DNA from: Verrucomicrobiota bacterium
GTDB taxonomy: Bacteria > Verrucomicrobiota > Verrucomicrobiia > Limisphaerales > UBA1096
DNA length: 11,415 bases
Assembly (NCBI GenBank): GCA_003972865.1
Contig: QOAX01000279.1
Coordinates: forward strand, 1-11,415
Reading direction: 5' to 3'
Positions within the stretch are counted from its first letter, which is position 1. Every line of letters begins with the position of its first letter. The position numbers and the translations under genes were made by a program. The notes below the pieces were generated by a model that was given only the letters and a program-made list of their open reading frames with translations, did not search any database and was not told the DNA's origin. Shown one piece after another: positions 1 to 5,794 of this stretch.

Positions 1-1
1 G

Positions 2-136
2 TACGAGTCGGCGCACTTCAAGCAGGAGCTGGGCGACCGAATGCTCGCCCTGATGCTCGAGCCCCGCCGTCAACGAAACGCCAGCCCCGCCTTCGGCATC
101 CGCGTGAGCGCGCAGAACCTCGAAGAACGGCGATGA
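2..136 (+). CDS. C-terminal tail of an unrecognised protein (5' truncated)
   Basis: An open frame enters from the left edge and ends at TGA 134-136, giving 44 residues ending in ...SAQNLEERR. Almost every codon ends in G or C, as in the clear genes of this window, which supports real coding; frame +1 is also open but lacks this bias. The tail is hydrophilic and rich in Arg/Glu, with no membrane segment or motif I recognise. Most of the gene is outside the window, so no function is assigned. Confidence 0.55.
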   Translation, partial: YESAHFKQELGDRMLALMLEPRRQRNASPAFGIRVSAQNLEERR

Positions 137-182
137 CGTGAACTTACCTTTTGCAATTCAAGGTTGAAGCTAAACGACGGAG

Positions 183-515
183 TCACTCTTCTGAACCTAC
201 CAGTTTCTTGGCCTTGCGACAGTCGTGACATTCCACAGCCAAGGCGGCGGTATGCCCTTTCGCTTCTTCGTAATACCATTTCTGATCTTGAGCACGCCAG
301 ATTTCTCGCTTTCCGCACAGCCGACAGACAAATGGCCGATCAATGTAGTATTCCGGAAGGCTTCCGTATGTGTTGATGTGGTCAAGCTTGCCGGGATCAG
401 CGGGAAGAGCAGATGGATGATGTTTCTGTTGGATTGGGTGAAGCGCCGAGATTCACTCTGCTTCGCGAAGATCTTTTTCGCTCGGATTTCGTCCGGTATT
501 CGGATTCTTATCCAT
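183..515 (-). pseudogene. zinc-ribbon domain protein, interrupted by in-frame TGA at codon 21
   Basis: Read on the minus strand from ATG 515-513, this frame gives 20 residues, a TGA (455-453), then 89 more residues to the stop at 185-183. The second part matches the small bacterial zinc-ribbon proteins resembling the 'probable zinc-ribbon' (zf-trcl) family. It has an N-terminal HHPSALPAD stretch and NTYGSLPEYYIDRPF, then C64-x2-C67-G (VCRLCG), the conserved EIWRAQDQKWYYEEAKG stretch, and a second pair C96-x2-C99 (ECHDCRK). Four cysteines should bind one zinc; the partner is unknown. After the TGA there is no ATG, GTG or TTG before the conserved part, so the domain cannot be translated whole from a normal start. 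The simplest reading is a nonsense mutation (CGA or TGG to TGA) or a sequencing error. The ATG upstream of the TGA is in the same frame and at the right distance for a protein of about 110 residues. No strong Shine-Dalgarno precedes it. Domain identity is confident; pseudogene status is inference. Confidence 0.7.
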
Positions 516-1134
516 AAAGTAGCCGTATAACGATACGCTCACCCATAAGATGCGGATTATTGGTTGCTTGCCCGGATAATATGCCGTCGAATTATCAAGC
601 AAGGTCGTTGTAATCCTTTCCGGTTCAGAGAGTTGCGCCCGATGCCTTGTCCTGTTTTATTCAAGACAACGTCAGTGTGACAAAACCAGGTTGCCGGTCA
701 ACAACCCTTTGCCAAGGCCGAGATTTCCCTGTTCAAAAAGGCAAGGCCAGCAACTTGGTCGCCGTGTTGTCGGCAATGCACCTGCGGTTTTGGACGAAGA
801 GTTTGGATTTAATCGGCTTGTGTCGCATGAGAATCGAGTGTCGACAGACTGCGCGATTGTGCGGGCGGCGGCGATCTTTTCAGAGCAAACTCACTTTGGC
901 GGGTTGGCCTTTTCCGCTTTAAAAGCCAAAAAGGAACTTGCCGCTCGTTAAATGAAGGTCTTGAAAGAAACAAACGACCCACGACGTTTGGAGACGCTTT
1001 CGACCGTCCACCGAATGTCGATAAGCCGTATCCTCACTCCGAATCAATCCCCATCCTCAACCCGCAACAGAGGAATGGGAAATAGGAATCTCTTGTCATT
1101 GACCGCGTTGCCGGTCTGCGGAATCATCACCGCC
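516..1134. other. about 620 bp without a convincing gene
   Basis: Open frames exist here (for example + strand 691-951, TAA-terminated, and an in-frame extension of the sulfatase from ATG 952), but their translations show no domain, signal or codon bias like the real genes. Base composition is less G+C rich than the flanking genes. The stretch holds an imperfect hairpin at 567-603 and presumably the promoters of the zinc-ribbon gene (minus) and the sulfatase (plus). I see no RNA gene or insertion-sequence end. Confidence 0.5.
567..603. repeat. imperfect inverted repeat (hairpin)
   Basis: CTTGC (567-571) pairs with GCAAG (599-603), and GATAAT (575-580) pairs with ATTATC (591-596), with a 3/2-nt internal loop and a 10-nt apical loop. 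It lies 52-88 nt upstream of the zinc-ribbon ATG. It has no T-run on either side, so it is not a standard terminator. The minus strand across it contains TATTAT (581-576), close to a -10 box, without a good -35. Confidence 0.35.
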
Positions 1135-2685
1135 GTGAATCGCATCCTTTCCTTGCTTTTGGCGTTGTCCACCGTGGGGGTATCGGCGGCGGAGCGGCCG
1201 AACATTGTCCTGATCATGGCCGATGACTTGGGCTTTTCCGATCTGGGTTGCTACGGGTCGGAAATTCAGACACCCAATCTTGACACGTTGGCAGCGAAGG
1301 GGCTGCGGTTTTCGCAATTTTACAACACGGCCAAGTGCCACTCGTCGCGCGTGTCGCTGTTGACCGGCCTGTACTGTGACCAGGCAGGTGGGGTGAAGCT
1401 CAATCGCGGGGCGACAATCGCCGAGGCGCTTGGCCAAGTGGACTACTTCACGGCAATGGTTGGCAAGTGGCATCTGAGCAAGGAACCGACCGACTTTGGT
1501 TTTCAGCGTTATTGGGGGCACCTGTCCGGGGCGACGAGTTTCTTCAAGGGAGACAACACATTTCGTTACAACGGGGAAAAGTACGAGGTGCCGGAGACGC
1601 TCAATGGCCGGCCGTTTTACACCACACATGCCAATGGCGATTTCGCGCTGAAGTTCCTCGACGAAGCGACGCAGCAAAAGAATCCGTTCCTGCTCTATGT
1701 GGCGTTCAACGCACCGCATTATCCGCTGCATGCGCCGGAGGCGGACGTAAAGAGGTACGATGGCATGTACGACGTCGGCTGGGATAAGTTGCGCGAGACG
1801 CGTTATGCGAAGCAGTTGAGAAGCGGGCTTATCCCGAAAAAGTTCAAGCTCAGCCCGCGGCCGACGCACGTTCCGGCGTGGGACAGCCTCAGCGCGAAGG
1901 AGCGCGAATGGGAGGCGGACCGCATGGAGGTGTTTGCCGCGATGGTGGATGTGCTGGATCAAAACGTCGGCCGTATCGTGGCCAGGCTGAAGGAGCAGGG
2001 TGTGTGGGACAACACGCTGTTTCTTTTCTGTTCGGACAACGGCGCGTGTCCCTTTGAGCGCACGCGCGGTCGCTACCTCAAGCCGTGGGATCCCAAGTCG
2101 TACTGGACCTATGACGCCAGTTGGGCGCACGCGGGCAACACACCGTTTCGGTTCTACAAACAAAACCAGCACGAAGGCGGCATTAGTTCGCCGCTCATTG
2201 CGCATTGGCCGAAGGGGATGAAGACCGAGCCCGGCAGTATCACGAGGCAGCCGGGGCATCTCATCGATTTCATGGCCACGTTCATCGATGTGGCCGGTGT
2301 GAAATACCCCAGGCAAATCGGCGATCGCAAGATCGACCCCCTGATGGGCAAGTCGCTGCTGCCGATCCTCGAGGGTAATGAGCGTGAGCCGCATGAGAAT
2401 CTATATTTCCACTTCGGGACCGACCGCGCCCTTCGGCAGGGTTCGTGGAAGCTGGTCTCGGCCAAGCTCGGCCGCTGGGAGTTGTACAACCTTGGAGAGG
2501 ACCGCACGGAAACGCACGATTTGGCAGCGAAGAATCCAAAACGAGTCGAAACGATGGCCGAGGAGTGGTTCCGCCTGGCCAAGGATGTGGATCAACTGAA
2601 AGGACGGCACTTGAACCCGGTGAAGGACAAATTGGCCAAACTCAATTTTCGAAAGGACACCAGCAGCGGTCGTGCCCAGAAATAA
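1135..2685 (+). CDS. secreted type I sulfatase (formylglycine-dependent)
   Basis: This is a hydrolase of sulfate esters in the arylsulfatase/alkaline-phosphatase superfamily, probably acting on sulfated polysaccharides in the periplasm or outside. Starting at GTG 1135, the 516-residue product opens with a signal peptide (NR, then ILSLLLALSTVGVSA, cut near VSA-AE). The frame is open further up to ATG 952 (also ATG 1075), but those extensions put 20-61 unremarkable residues before the signal peptide, so GTG 1135 is preferred. Metal-site motifs are present: MADD (D30, D31), the modified-Cys motif CHSSR (C68 to R72) followed by VSLLTG, GKWHL (K111, H113), NAPHYPLHAP (H195) and CSDNG (D301, N302). 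The QNQHEGG stretch and a C-terminal sub-domain ending in the usual SWKL...WELYNL pattern follow. Cys68 would be converted to formylglycine by a maturase not seen here. The third motif position is Ser rather than the commoner Pro/Ala. Substrate cannot be told from sequence. The next gene, 154 bp away, carries a piece of another sulfatase. Confidence 0.93.
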   Translation: MNRILSLLLALSTVGVSAAERPNIVLIMADDLGFSDLGCYGSEIQTPNLDTLAAKGLRFSQFYNTAKCHSSRVSLLTGLYCDQAGGVKLNRGATIAEALGQVDYFTAMVGKWHLSKEPTDFGFQRYWGHLSGATSFFKGDNTFRYNGEKYEVPETLNGRPFYTTHANGDFALKFLDEATQQKNPFLLYVAFNAPHYPLHAPEADVKRYDGMYDVGWDKLRETRYAKQLRSGLIPKKFKLSPRPTHVPAWDSLSAKEREWEADRMEVFAAMVDVLDQNVGRIVARLKEQGVWDNTLFLFCSDNGACPFERTRGRYLKPWDPKSYWTYDASWAHAGNTPFRFYKQNQHEGGISSPLIAHWPKGMKTEPGSITRQPGHLIDFMATFIDVAGVKYPRQIGDRKIDPLMGKSLLPILEGNEREPHENLYFHFGTDRALRQGSWKLVSAKLGRWELYNLGEDRTETHDLAAKNPKRVETMAEEWFRLAKDVDQLKGRHLNPVKDKLAKLNFRKDTSSGRAQK

Positions 2686-2733
2686 ACGCGGGATGCCGCA
2701 ACTGGTCAATGTCACGACGGTCTGGTCAGGATT

Positions 2734-2739
2734 TATAAT
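2734..2739 (+). promoter_or_regulatory. candidate -10 box (TATAAT) before the chimeric gene
   Basis: A perfect TATAAT sits about 100 nt upstream of the ATG at 2840, in the gap after the sulfatase. No good -35 lies 16-18 nt upstream (GTCACG/TGTCAC region), and there is no TG extension. If used, it gives the next gene its own transcript with a leader of roughly 90-95 nt. Confidence 0.35.
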
Positions 2740-2758
2740 ATGAGATGGCAAAGGGATG

Positions 2759-2776
2759 CGGCTTTGACGGAAGCCG
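2759..2776 (+). repeat. small hairpin between the sulfatase and the chimeric gene
   Basis: CGGCTT (2759-2764) and AAGCCG (2771-2776) form a perfect 6-bp stem with loop TGACGG. There is no U-tract after it, so it is not a standard intrinsic terminator. It could be a weak terminator for the sulfatase or a structure in the leader of the next gene. Confidence 0.3.
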
Positions 2777-2839
2777 TTCCCCTGCGCTGTTGGAGGAGTG
2801 GATCCTGAGGTTTTAGTGTCGTTAAGCAGTTAAAGCAAA

Positions 2840-4375
2840 ATGAAGATATACACCCTGTTGAGCATAATTCTCCTGCTGTTCGCTTCGCAGACGATATTAC
2901 AAGCAGTTGACCCCATTGAAGTTGGCATGCAGCGTGAACTTTTTATGGATCATCATGTGATCGGCAGCAAAGACATCGATCCCTTGTTCCTTGGCAAACC
3001 CAACGCCAAAACGCCGCATGACCGTTTCTTTTATTTGCAAGGCGGCAGACTGGCCGCCGTGCGCGCCGGTGACTGGAAACTTTTCACTAAGGGCGAACTC
3101 TACAACCTAAAAAACGACCTCAGCGAAAAGAAGAGCATCGCGAGTGACAATCCCGCAATCAATTTAAAGATCGAGCAGCTCACCTCCGGCACAAAGCATC
3201 ATTTCTTTGGCTATATCGGCCAATGCCAGACGATTCCGTGGAACGCCAGCGGACGATATGTGCTGGGCCTTGAAATAGACAGAATCGATCGTTTGCCCAC
3301 ACCTGATGAGGCCGCGACTGTGTTTGTTATTGATACCCAGCGGGACAACAAGATTTTGCGGCTGGACAAAACGCACGCATGGAATCCCCAGCAAGGCACA
3401 ATGTTTTACTGGCACCCATTGAAGGCTGAGACGCAATTCTTTTTTAACGACCGGGATGTCAAGACGGGCAAGGTATTTGTCGTCCTGTACGACCTTGAAA
3501 AGAAGAAACGCGTGCGTGAGTACAAATACGATGACTCCCCCATTGGCAACGGTGGCGTTGCCGCTGACGGTTCTGTCTTTCTTGGCTTGAATTACGGTCG
3601 CCTGGCGCGGCTGCGACTGGTGACCGGTTACCCCGAGGCACTGGACTGGTCAAAAGATGAACCGGCACCAAAGAACGACGGCATGTTTATTGTGGACATC
3701 AAGACCGGCCAGCGGCGATTGCTCGTTTCCTACCGTCAACTCAATGAGGCATTGAAACAGCGTAACCCCAAGACCAAACACAGCGGGTTATTCATCAACC
3801 ATACCCTTTTGAACCGAAAGAGCGATCGTGTTTACTTTTTCGTACGAGGTGGATGGAGCGGAAAAAAAGGCGATAAGATCAACATGCCATGCTCAATTCA
3901 TACCGACGGCTCCGGGCTGACCCTGCACGACAAACATATTGGCGGGCATCCTGAGTGGGCCGAGGACAACCTGTTGATTGGCCGACAGGGCGATAATCAA
4001 ATTTTCTACGATGTGGATAAGAAGAAGGTGGTTGGACAATTAGGCACACCCAAGATGTTTCCCAAGCCAGAGGGCGATATTTCCCTCTCACCGAGCGGCC
4101 AGTGGTTTGTCAACGGGTACAAGAAGGACAAGAAAAATTATTACGCTGTCTATCGGCGCACCGACGGCGCCTTTGCCCGCAGCGAAGGGGTAGACAAAGG
4201 ATCATACAGCGGCGACATCCGCATCGACCCTGCCCCACGCTGGAACCGGACCAACGATGCGATCCTCGTACCCGGCATCGCCAGGAACAAGACCCGGCAG
4301 ATGTTCGTGATTCGCGTGACAACAACCGGAGAATCCCCATCGGTCGGGGCGGGGCATAAAAAGGATGGGTCTTGA
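2840..4375 (+). CDS. secreted chimeric protein: RELF-type N-terminus + sulfatase C-terminal fragment + beta-propeller-like domain
   Basis: The 511-residue product has a clear signal peptide (KIYTLLSIILLLFASQTILQA) and then three dissimilar parts. Residues 23-46 (IEVGMQRELFMDHHVIG) resemble the 'RELFVDDYLI' start common in planctomycete and verrucomicrobial glycosidase-like proteins. Residues 48-114 look like the C-terminal sub-domain of a sulfatase: PHDRFFYLQGGRLAAVRAGDWKL, then GELYNLKNDLSE and DNPAINLKIEQL. There is no sulfatase catalytic core. From about residue 119 (HHFFGYIG, IPWNASGRYVLGLE, WNPQQGTMFYW, FFFNDRD, GRLARLRLVTGYP, GLFINHTLLNR, HIGGHPEW, SLSPSGQWFVNG) it matches a family of uncharacterised secreted proteins with weak likeness to oligogalacturonate-lyase or WD40-like beta-propellers. 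That family usually starts at HHFFGY/HHYFGY. The frame is intact throughout, so a functional fusion is possible. Composition is more A+T rich than the neighbours. Role unknown; carbohydrate binding or breakdown is a guess. Confidence 0.85.
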   Translation: MKIYTLLSIILLLFASQTILQAVDPIEVGMQRELFMDHHVIGSKDIDPLFLGKPNAKTPHDRFFYLQGGRLAAVRAGDWKLFTKGELYNLKNDLSEKKSIASDNPAINLKIEQLTSGTKHHFFGYIGQCQTIPWNASGRYVLGLEIDRIDRLPTPDEAATVFVIDTQRDNKILRLDKTHAWNPQQGTMFYWHPLKAETQFFFNDRDVKTGKVFVVLYDLEKKKRVREYKYDDSPIGNGGVAADGSVFLGLNYGRLARLRLVTGYPEALDWSKDEPAPKNDGMFIVDIKTGQRRLLVSYRQLNEALKQRNPKTKHSGLFINHTLLNRKSDRVYFFVRGGWSGKKGDKINMPCSIHTDGSGLTLHDKHIGGHPEWAEDNLLIGRQGDNQIFYDVDKKKVVGQLGTPKMFPKPEGDISLSPSGQWFVNGYKKDKKNYYAVYRRTDGAFARSEGVDKGSYSGDIRIDPAPRWNRTNDAILVPGIARNKTRQMFVIRVTTTGESPSVGAGHKKDGS

Positions 4376-4385
4376 CTGGATAAGG

Positions 4386-4439
4386 GGCGTGGATTTGAAA
4401 CCGTAAATCCGGCGCGACTACCAATTCCGCCACGCGCGC
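4386..4439 (-). pseudogene. tRNA-Leu-like remnant (internally deleted)
   Basis: On the minus strand the sequence starts GCGCGCG-TG-GCGGAATTGGTAGTCGC, a typical bacterial tRNA-Leu acceptor strand plus D-arm. It continues GCCGGATTTACGG like a Leu anticodon arm, and then jumps to TTTCAAATCC, which resembles a T-loop. The total is about 55 nt instead of about 85. The 3' acceptor strand complementary to GCGCGCG and a CCA end are missing. Its 5' half begins about 41 nt downstream of the DAHP synthase stop on the same strand. The simplest reading is a decayed or recombined tRNA gene; it should not be annotated as functional. Confidence 0.5.
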
Positions 4440-4480
4440 ACCAGGGCCGGCAGCGCTTGGCCATGCGTCTGGCTGGATTA

Positions 4481-5497
4481 TTACAGTTCACGGCCGGCCG
4501 ACTCGGCGATGGGGCGCAGTTCCTCAATCAACACGGCGAAGCCTTCGAGGTCGATCTGTTGTGCGGCGTCGCTCATTGCCTCGGCCGGGTTGGGGTGCAC
4601 CTCGATGAGCAGCGCATCGGCTCCCATCGCGACGGCGCCCCTGCACATGGAGTGCACCAACTCCGCCTTGCCGCAGCCCTGGCTCGGATCGACGACGATC
4701 GGGCAGTGCGACTCGGCCTTGACGATGGCCACCGCAGAGAGGTCAAGGGTGTTCCGCGTGTAATCCTCGAACGTCCGGATACCGCGTTCGCAAAACAGTA
4801 GGTTCGGGTTGCGGTTGGCCAGGACGTACTCGCCGGCGAGCAGCCACTCCATGATGCGCATCGACATTCCGCGCTTGAGCAATACCGGCTTGCCGGTCTT
4901 GGCGGCGGCGATGATGAGTTGGAAGTTTTGCGCGTTGCGTGTGCCGATCTGCAGCATGTCGGCATACTCGGCGACCAGTCCGGCCTGGTCCTGCGAGAGC
5001 AGCTCGGTGACGATCGGCAGGCCGGTTTCCTCGCGCGCCTTGGCCAGGAGCTTCAGACCCTCCTCGCCGAGTCCCTGGAATTCGTACGGCGACGTGCGCG
5101 GCTTGAACGCCCCGCCACGGAGCATGCTGGCGCCGGCGGCCTTGACGGCGTGCGCGGTTTTCATCAACTGCTCCTCGCTCTCGACGGAGCAGGGGCCGGC
5201 CATGACCTGGATTTTTTTGCCGCCCACGATCACGCCGCCGGCGTTGACGGTGGAGTCCTCCGGGTGCGCCTCGCGGCTGACGAGTTTGTGGCGTTTCTGT
5301 ATCGGCGTGACCGACTCGACCTGTGGCCAGGCGTTGAGCACATCGAGGTCGCGGTGCGAGTGCTCGTCGCCGATCGCGCCAATCACGGTGCGGGCGACGC
5401 CGTGTATGACGTGGGGTTGGTAGCCGAGTTTCTTGATTTCCTCGACGACGGCGTTTTCCTCCTCGGGGGAGACGTTGCTTTTGAGTACGACTATCAT
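4481..5497 (-). CDS. aroF: 3-deoxy-7-phosphoheptulonate (DAHP) synthase, type I beta with N-terminal ferredoxin-like regulatory domain
   Basis: This enzyme condenses phosphoenolpyruvate with erythrose 4-phosphate, the first step of the shikimate pathway to Phe, Tyr and Trp, in the cytoplasm. The 338 residues match the length of the Thermotoga-type enzyme. Residues 1-70 (MIVVLK...) form the ACT/ferredoxin-like domain used for feedback inhibition. The barrel shows GPCSVE (Cys103, metal ligand), GGAFKPRTSPYEFQG (129-143), QIGTRNAQNFQL, LLKRG (207-210), CERGIRTFE (236-244), IEVHP (Glu299) and MSD (Asp310). The segment usually read as DPSH is DPSQ here: Gln273 (CAG, 4681-4679) stands where the fourth metal ligand, His, is expected. 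Start ATG 5497 gives the family's normal N-terminus; no Shine-Dalgarno is evident (AACCAAA precedes it). The gene is single and preceded by an aromatic leader peptide and terminator, so amino-acid-dependent attenuation is expected. The symbol is approximate, as this family is also named aroA or aroG. Confidence 0.96.
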   Translation of the reverse strand: MIVVLKSNVSPEEENAVVEEIKKLGYQPHVIHGVARTVIGAIGDEHSHRDLDVLNAWPQVESVTPIQKRHKLVSREAHPEDSTVNAGGVIVGGKKIQVMAGPCSVESEEQLMKTAHAVKAAGASMLRGGAFKPRTSPYEFQGLGEEGLKLLAKAREETGLPIVTELLSQDQAGLVAEYADMLQIGTRNAQNFQLIIAAAKTGKPVLLKRGMSMRIMEWLLAGEYVLANRNPNLLFCERGIRTFEDYTRNTLDLSAVAIVKAESHCPIVVDPSQGCGKAELVHSMCRGAVAMGADALLIEVHPNPAEAMSDAAQQIDLEGFAVLIEELRPIAESAGREL

Positions 5498-5540
5498 TTT
5501 GGTTTCTGTTTGTTGCGCCGGAGGAAGCGGGCCTGGGACG

Positions 5541-5571
5541 AAAAAAGCCGCAGGCTTGGCTGCCTGCGGCT
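5541..5571 (-). terminator. intrinsic terminator in the DAHP synthase leader (attenuator, segments 3:4)
   Basis: On the minus strand AGCCGCAGGC (5571-5562) pairs perfectly with GCCTGCGGCT (5555-5546) around loop AGCCAA, followed at once by a T-run (5546-5541). It lies 23 nt past the leader-peptide stop and 44 nt before the DAHP synthase ATG, so it would end transcription before the enzyme gene. An upstream segment (5628-5622, GCCTGCG) is complementary to CGCAGGC in its 5' arm (5568-5562) and can prevent its formation. Confidence 0.9.
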
Positions 5572-5593
5572 GGGTAAATTCTGTTTCAGTTCA

Positions 5594-5686
5594 TCAACAA
5601 ATTCCCAAGACACGCAGACGGCGCAGGCTGGTAAACCAATACCAGCCGCTAAAATAGCCAAAAAACTGCGTCCCTTGAAAACTCAC
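5594..5686 (-). CDS. aromatic-rich leader peptide of the DAHP synthase attenuator
   Basis: GTG 5686-5684 to TGA 5596-5594 (followed by a second TGA) encodes 30 residues. Residues 8-18 read FFGYFSGWYWF: eight of eleven are aromatic (four Phe, two Tyr, two Trp), and a further Phe is at position 3. Such a run before a gene for aromatic amino acid synthesis, followed by a U-tract terminator, is the hallmark of ribosome-stalling attenuation as in trpL and pheL. Shortage of charged tRNA-Phe, -Tyr or -Trp would stall the ribosome and let the downstream gene be transcribed. The Tyr/Trp/Phe codons 15-18 lie inside the first hairpin. A second in-frame GTG 18 nt upstream (5704) is possible. With the promoter proposed here, the GTG at 5686 would be at or within a few bases of the 5' end, so translation may be leaderless. 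Composition and location make this call strong despite its size. Confidence 0.85.
   Translation of the reverse strand: MSFQGTQFFGYFSGWYWFTSLRRLRVLGIC
5626..5647 (-). promoter_or_regulatory. attenuator hairpin 1:2 (anti-antiterminator) over the Trp-Tyr-Trp-Phe codons
   Basis: GGCTGGTA (5647-5640) and TACCAGCC (5633-5626) form a perfect 8-bp stem with loop TTGGTT, covering leader codons 14-20. Segment 2 continues into GCCTGCG (5628-5622), which can instead pair 7/7 with CGCAGGC (5568-5562) in the terminator's 5' arm, the 2:3 antiterminator. The two pairings share GCC at 5628-5626 and exclude each other. A ribosome stalled on codons 8-18 would cover segment 1 and free segment 2. Pairing was worked out by eye, without folding energies. 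Confidence 0.8.
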
Positions 5687-5694
5687 GGCGGCGG

Positions 5695-5722
5695 AGCGTA
5701 ACACGCGCCGCCCCGCTGTCAA
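5695..5722 (-). promoter_or_regulatory. candidate sigma-70 promoter of the leader/DAHP synthase transcript
   Basis: A perfect -35 TTGACA (5722-5717) is followed after 16 nt by TACGCT (5700-5695), a weak -10 keeping TA and the final T. Transcription would begin near 5688, two bases before the leader GTG. The promoter is divergent from the phosphatase gene at 5795. Confidence 0.55.
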
Positions 5723-5794
5723 CCGGTTTCACGCCTGGCCAAGCGCACTTTTATTTTGCCGCCGCAACGGTCCTTCGGCACATTGCCCCGCGAC

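Noticed and set aside
453..455. TGA in the zinc-ribbon gene as a selenocysteine codon
   Set aside because: It lies before the domain at a non-catalytic, poorly conserved position, and I see no SECIS-like hairpin just after it. Nonsense mutation or error is simpler.
225..530. 101-codon + strand frame over the zinc-ribbon locus
   Set aside because: The opposite strand shows clear CxxC...CxxC zinc-ribbon conservation, so this frame is a shadow.
647..951. Overlapping + strand open frames upstream of the sulfatase
   Set aside because: Their translations are unlike any family I know, and they lack a signal, Shine-Dalgarno and the codon bias of neighbouring genes. They could be remnants, but nothing supports it.
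1096..2394. 432-codon open frame on the minus strand opposite the sulfatase
   Set aside because: It is a shadow of a G+C-rich gene: Arg-rich, no domain or signal, while the + strand frame has all sulfatase motifs.
4381..4443. A tRNA on the + strand ending in ACCA near 4443
   Set aside because: The + strand lacks a D-arm and T-loop in the right order; the ACCA is the complement of bases preceding the minus-strand tRNA-Leu-like 5' end.
4809..5701. Open frames of 204 and 260 codons on the + strand opposite DAHP synthase and its leader
   Set aside because: No recognisable domain; the minus strand encodes a complete conserved enzyme and a structured leader here.
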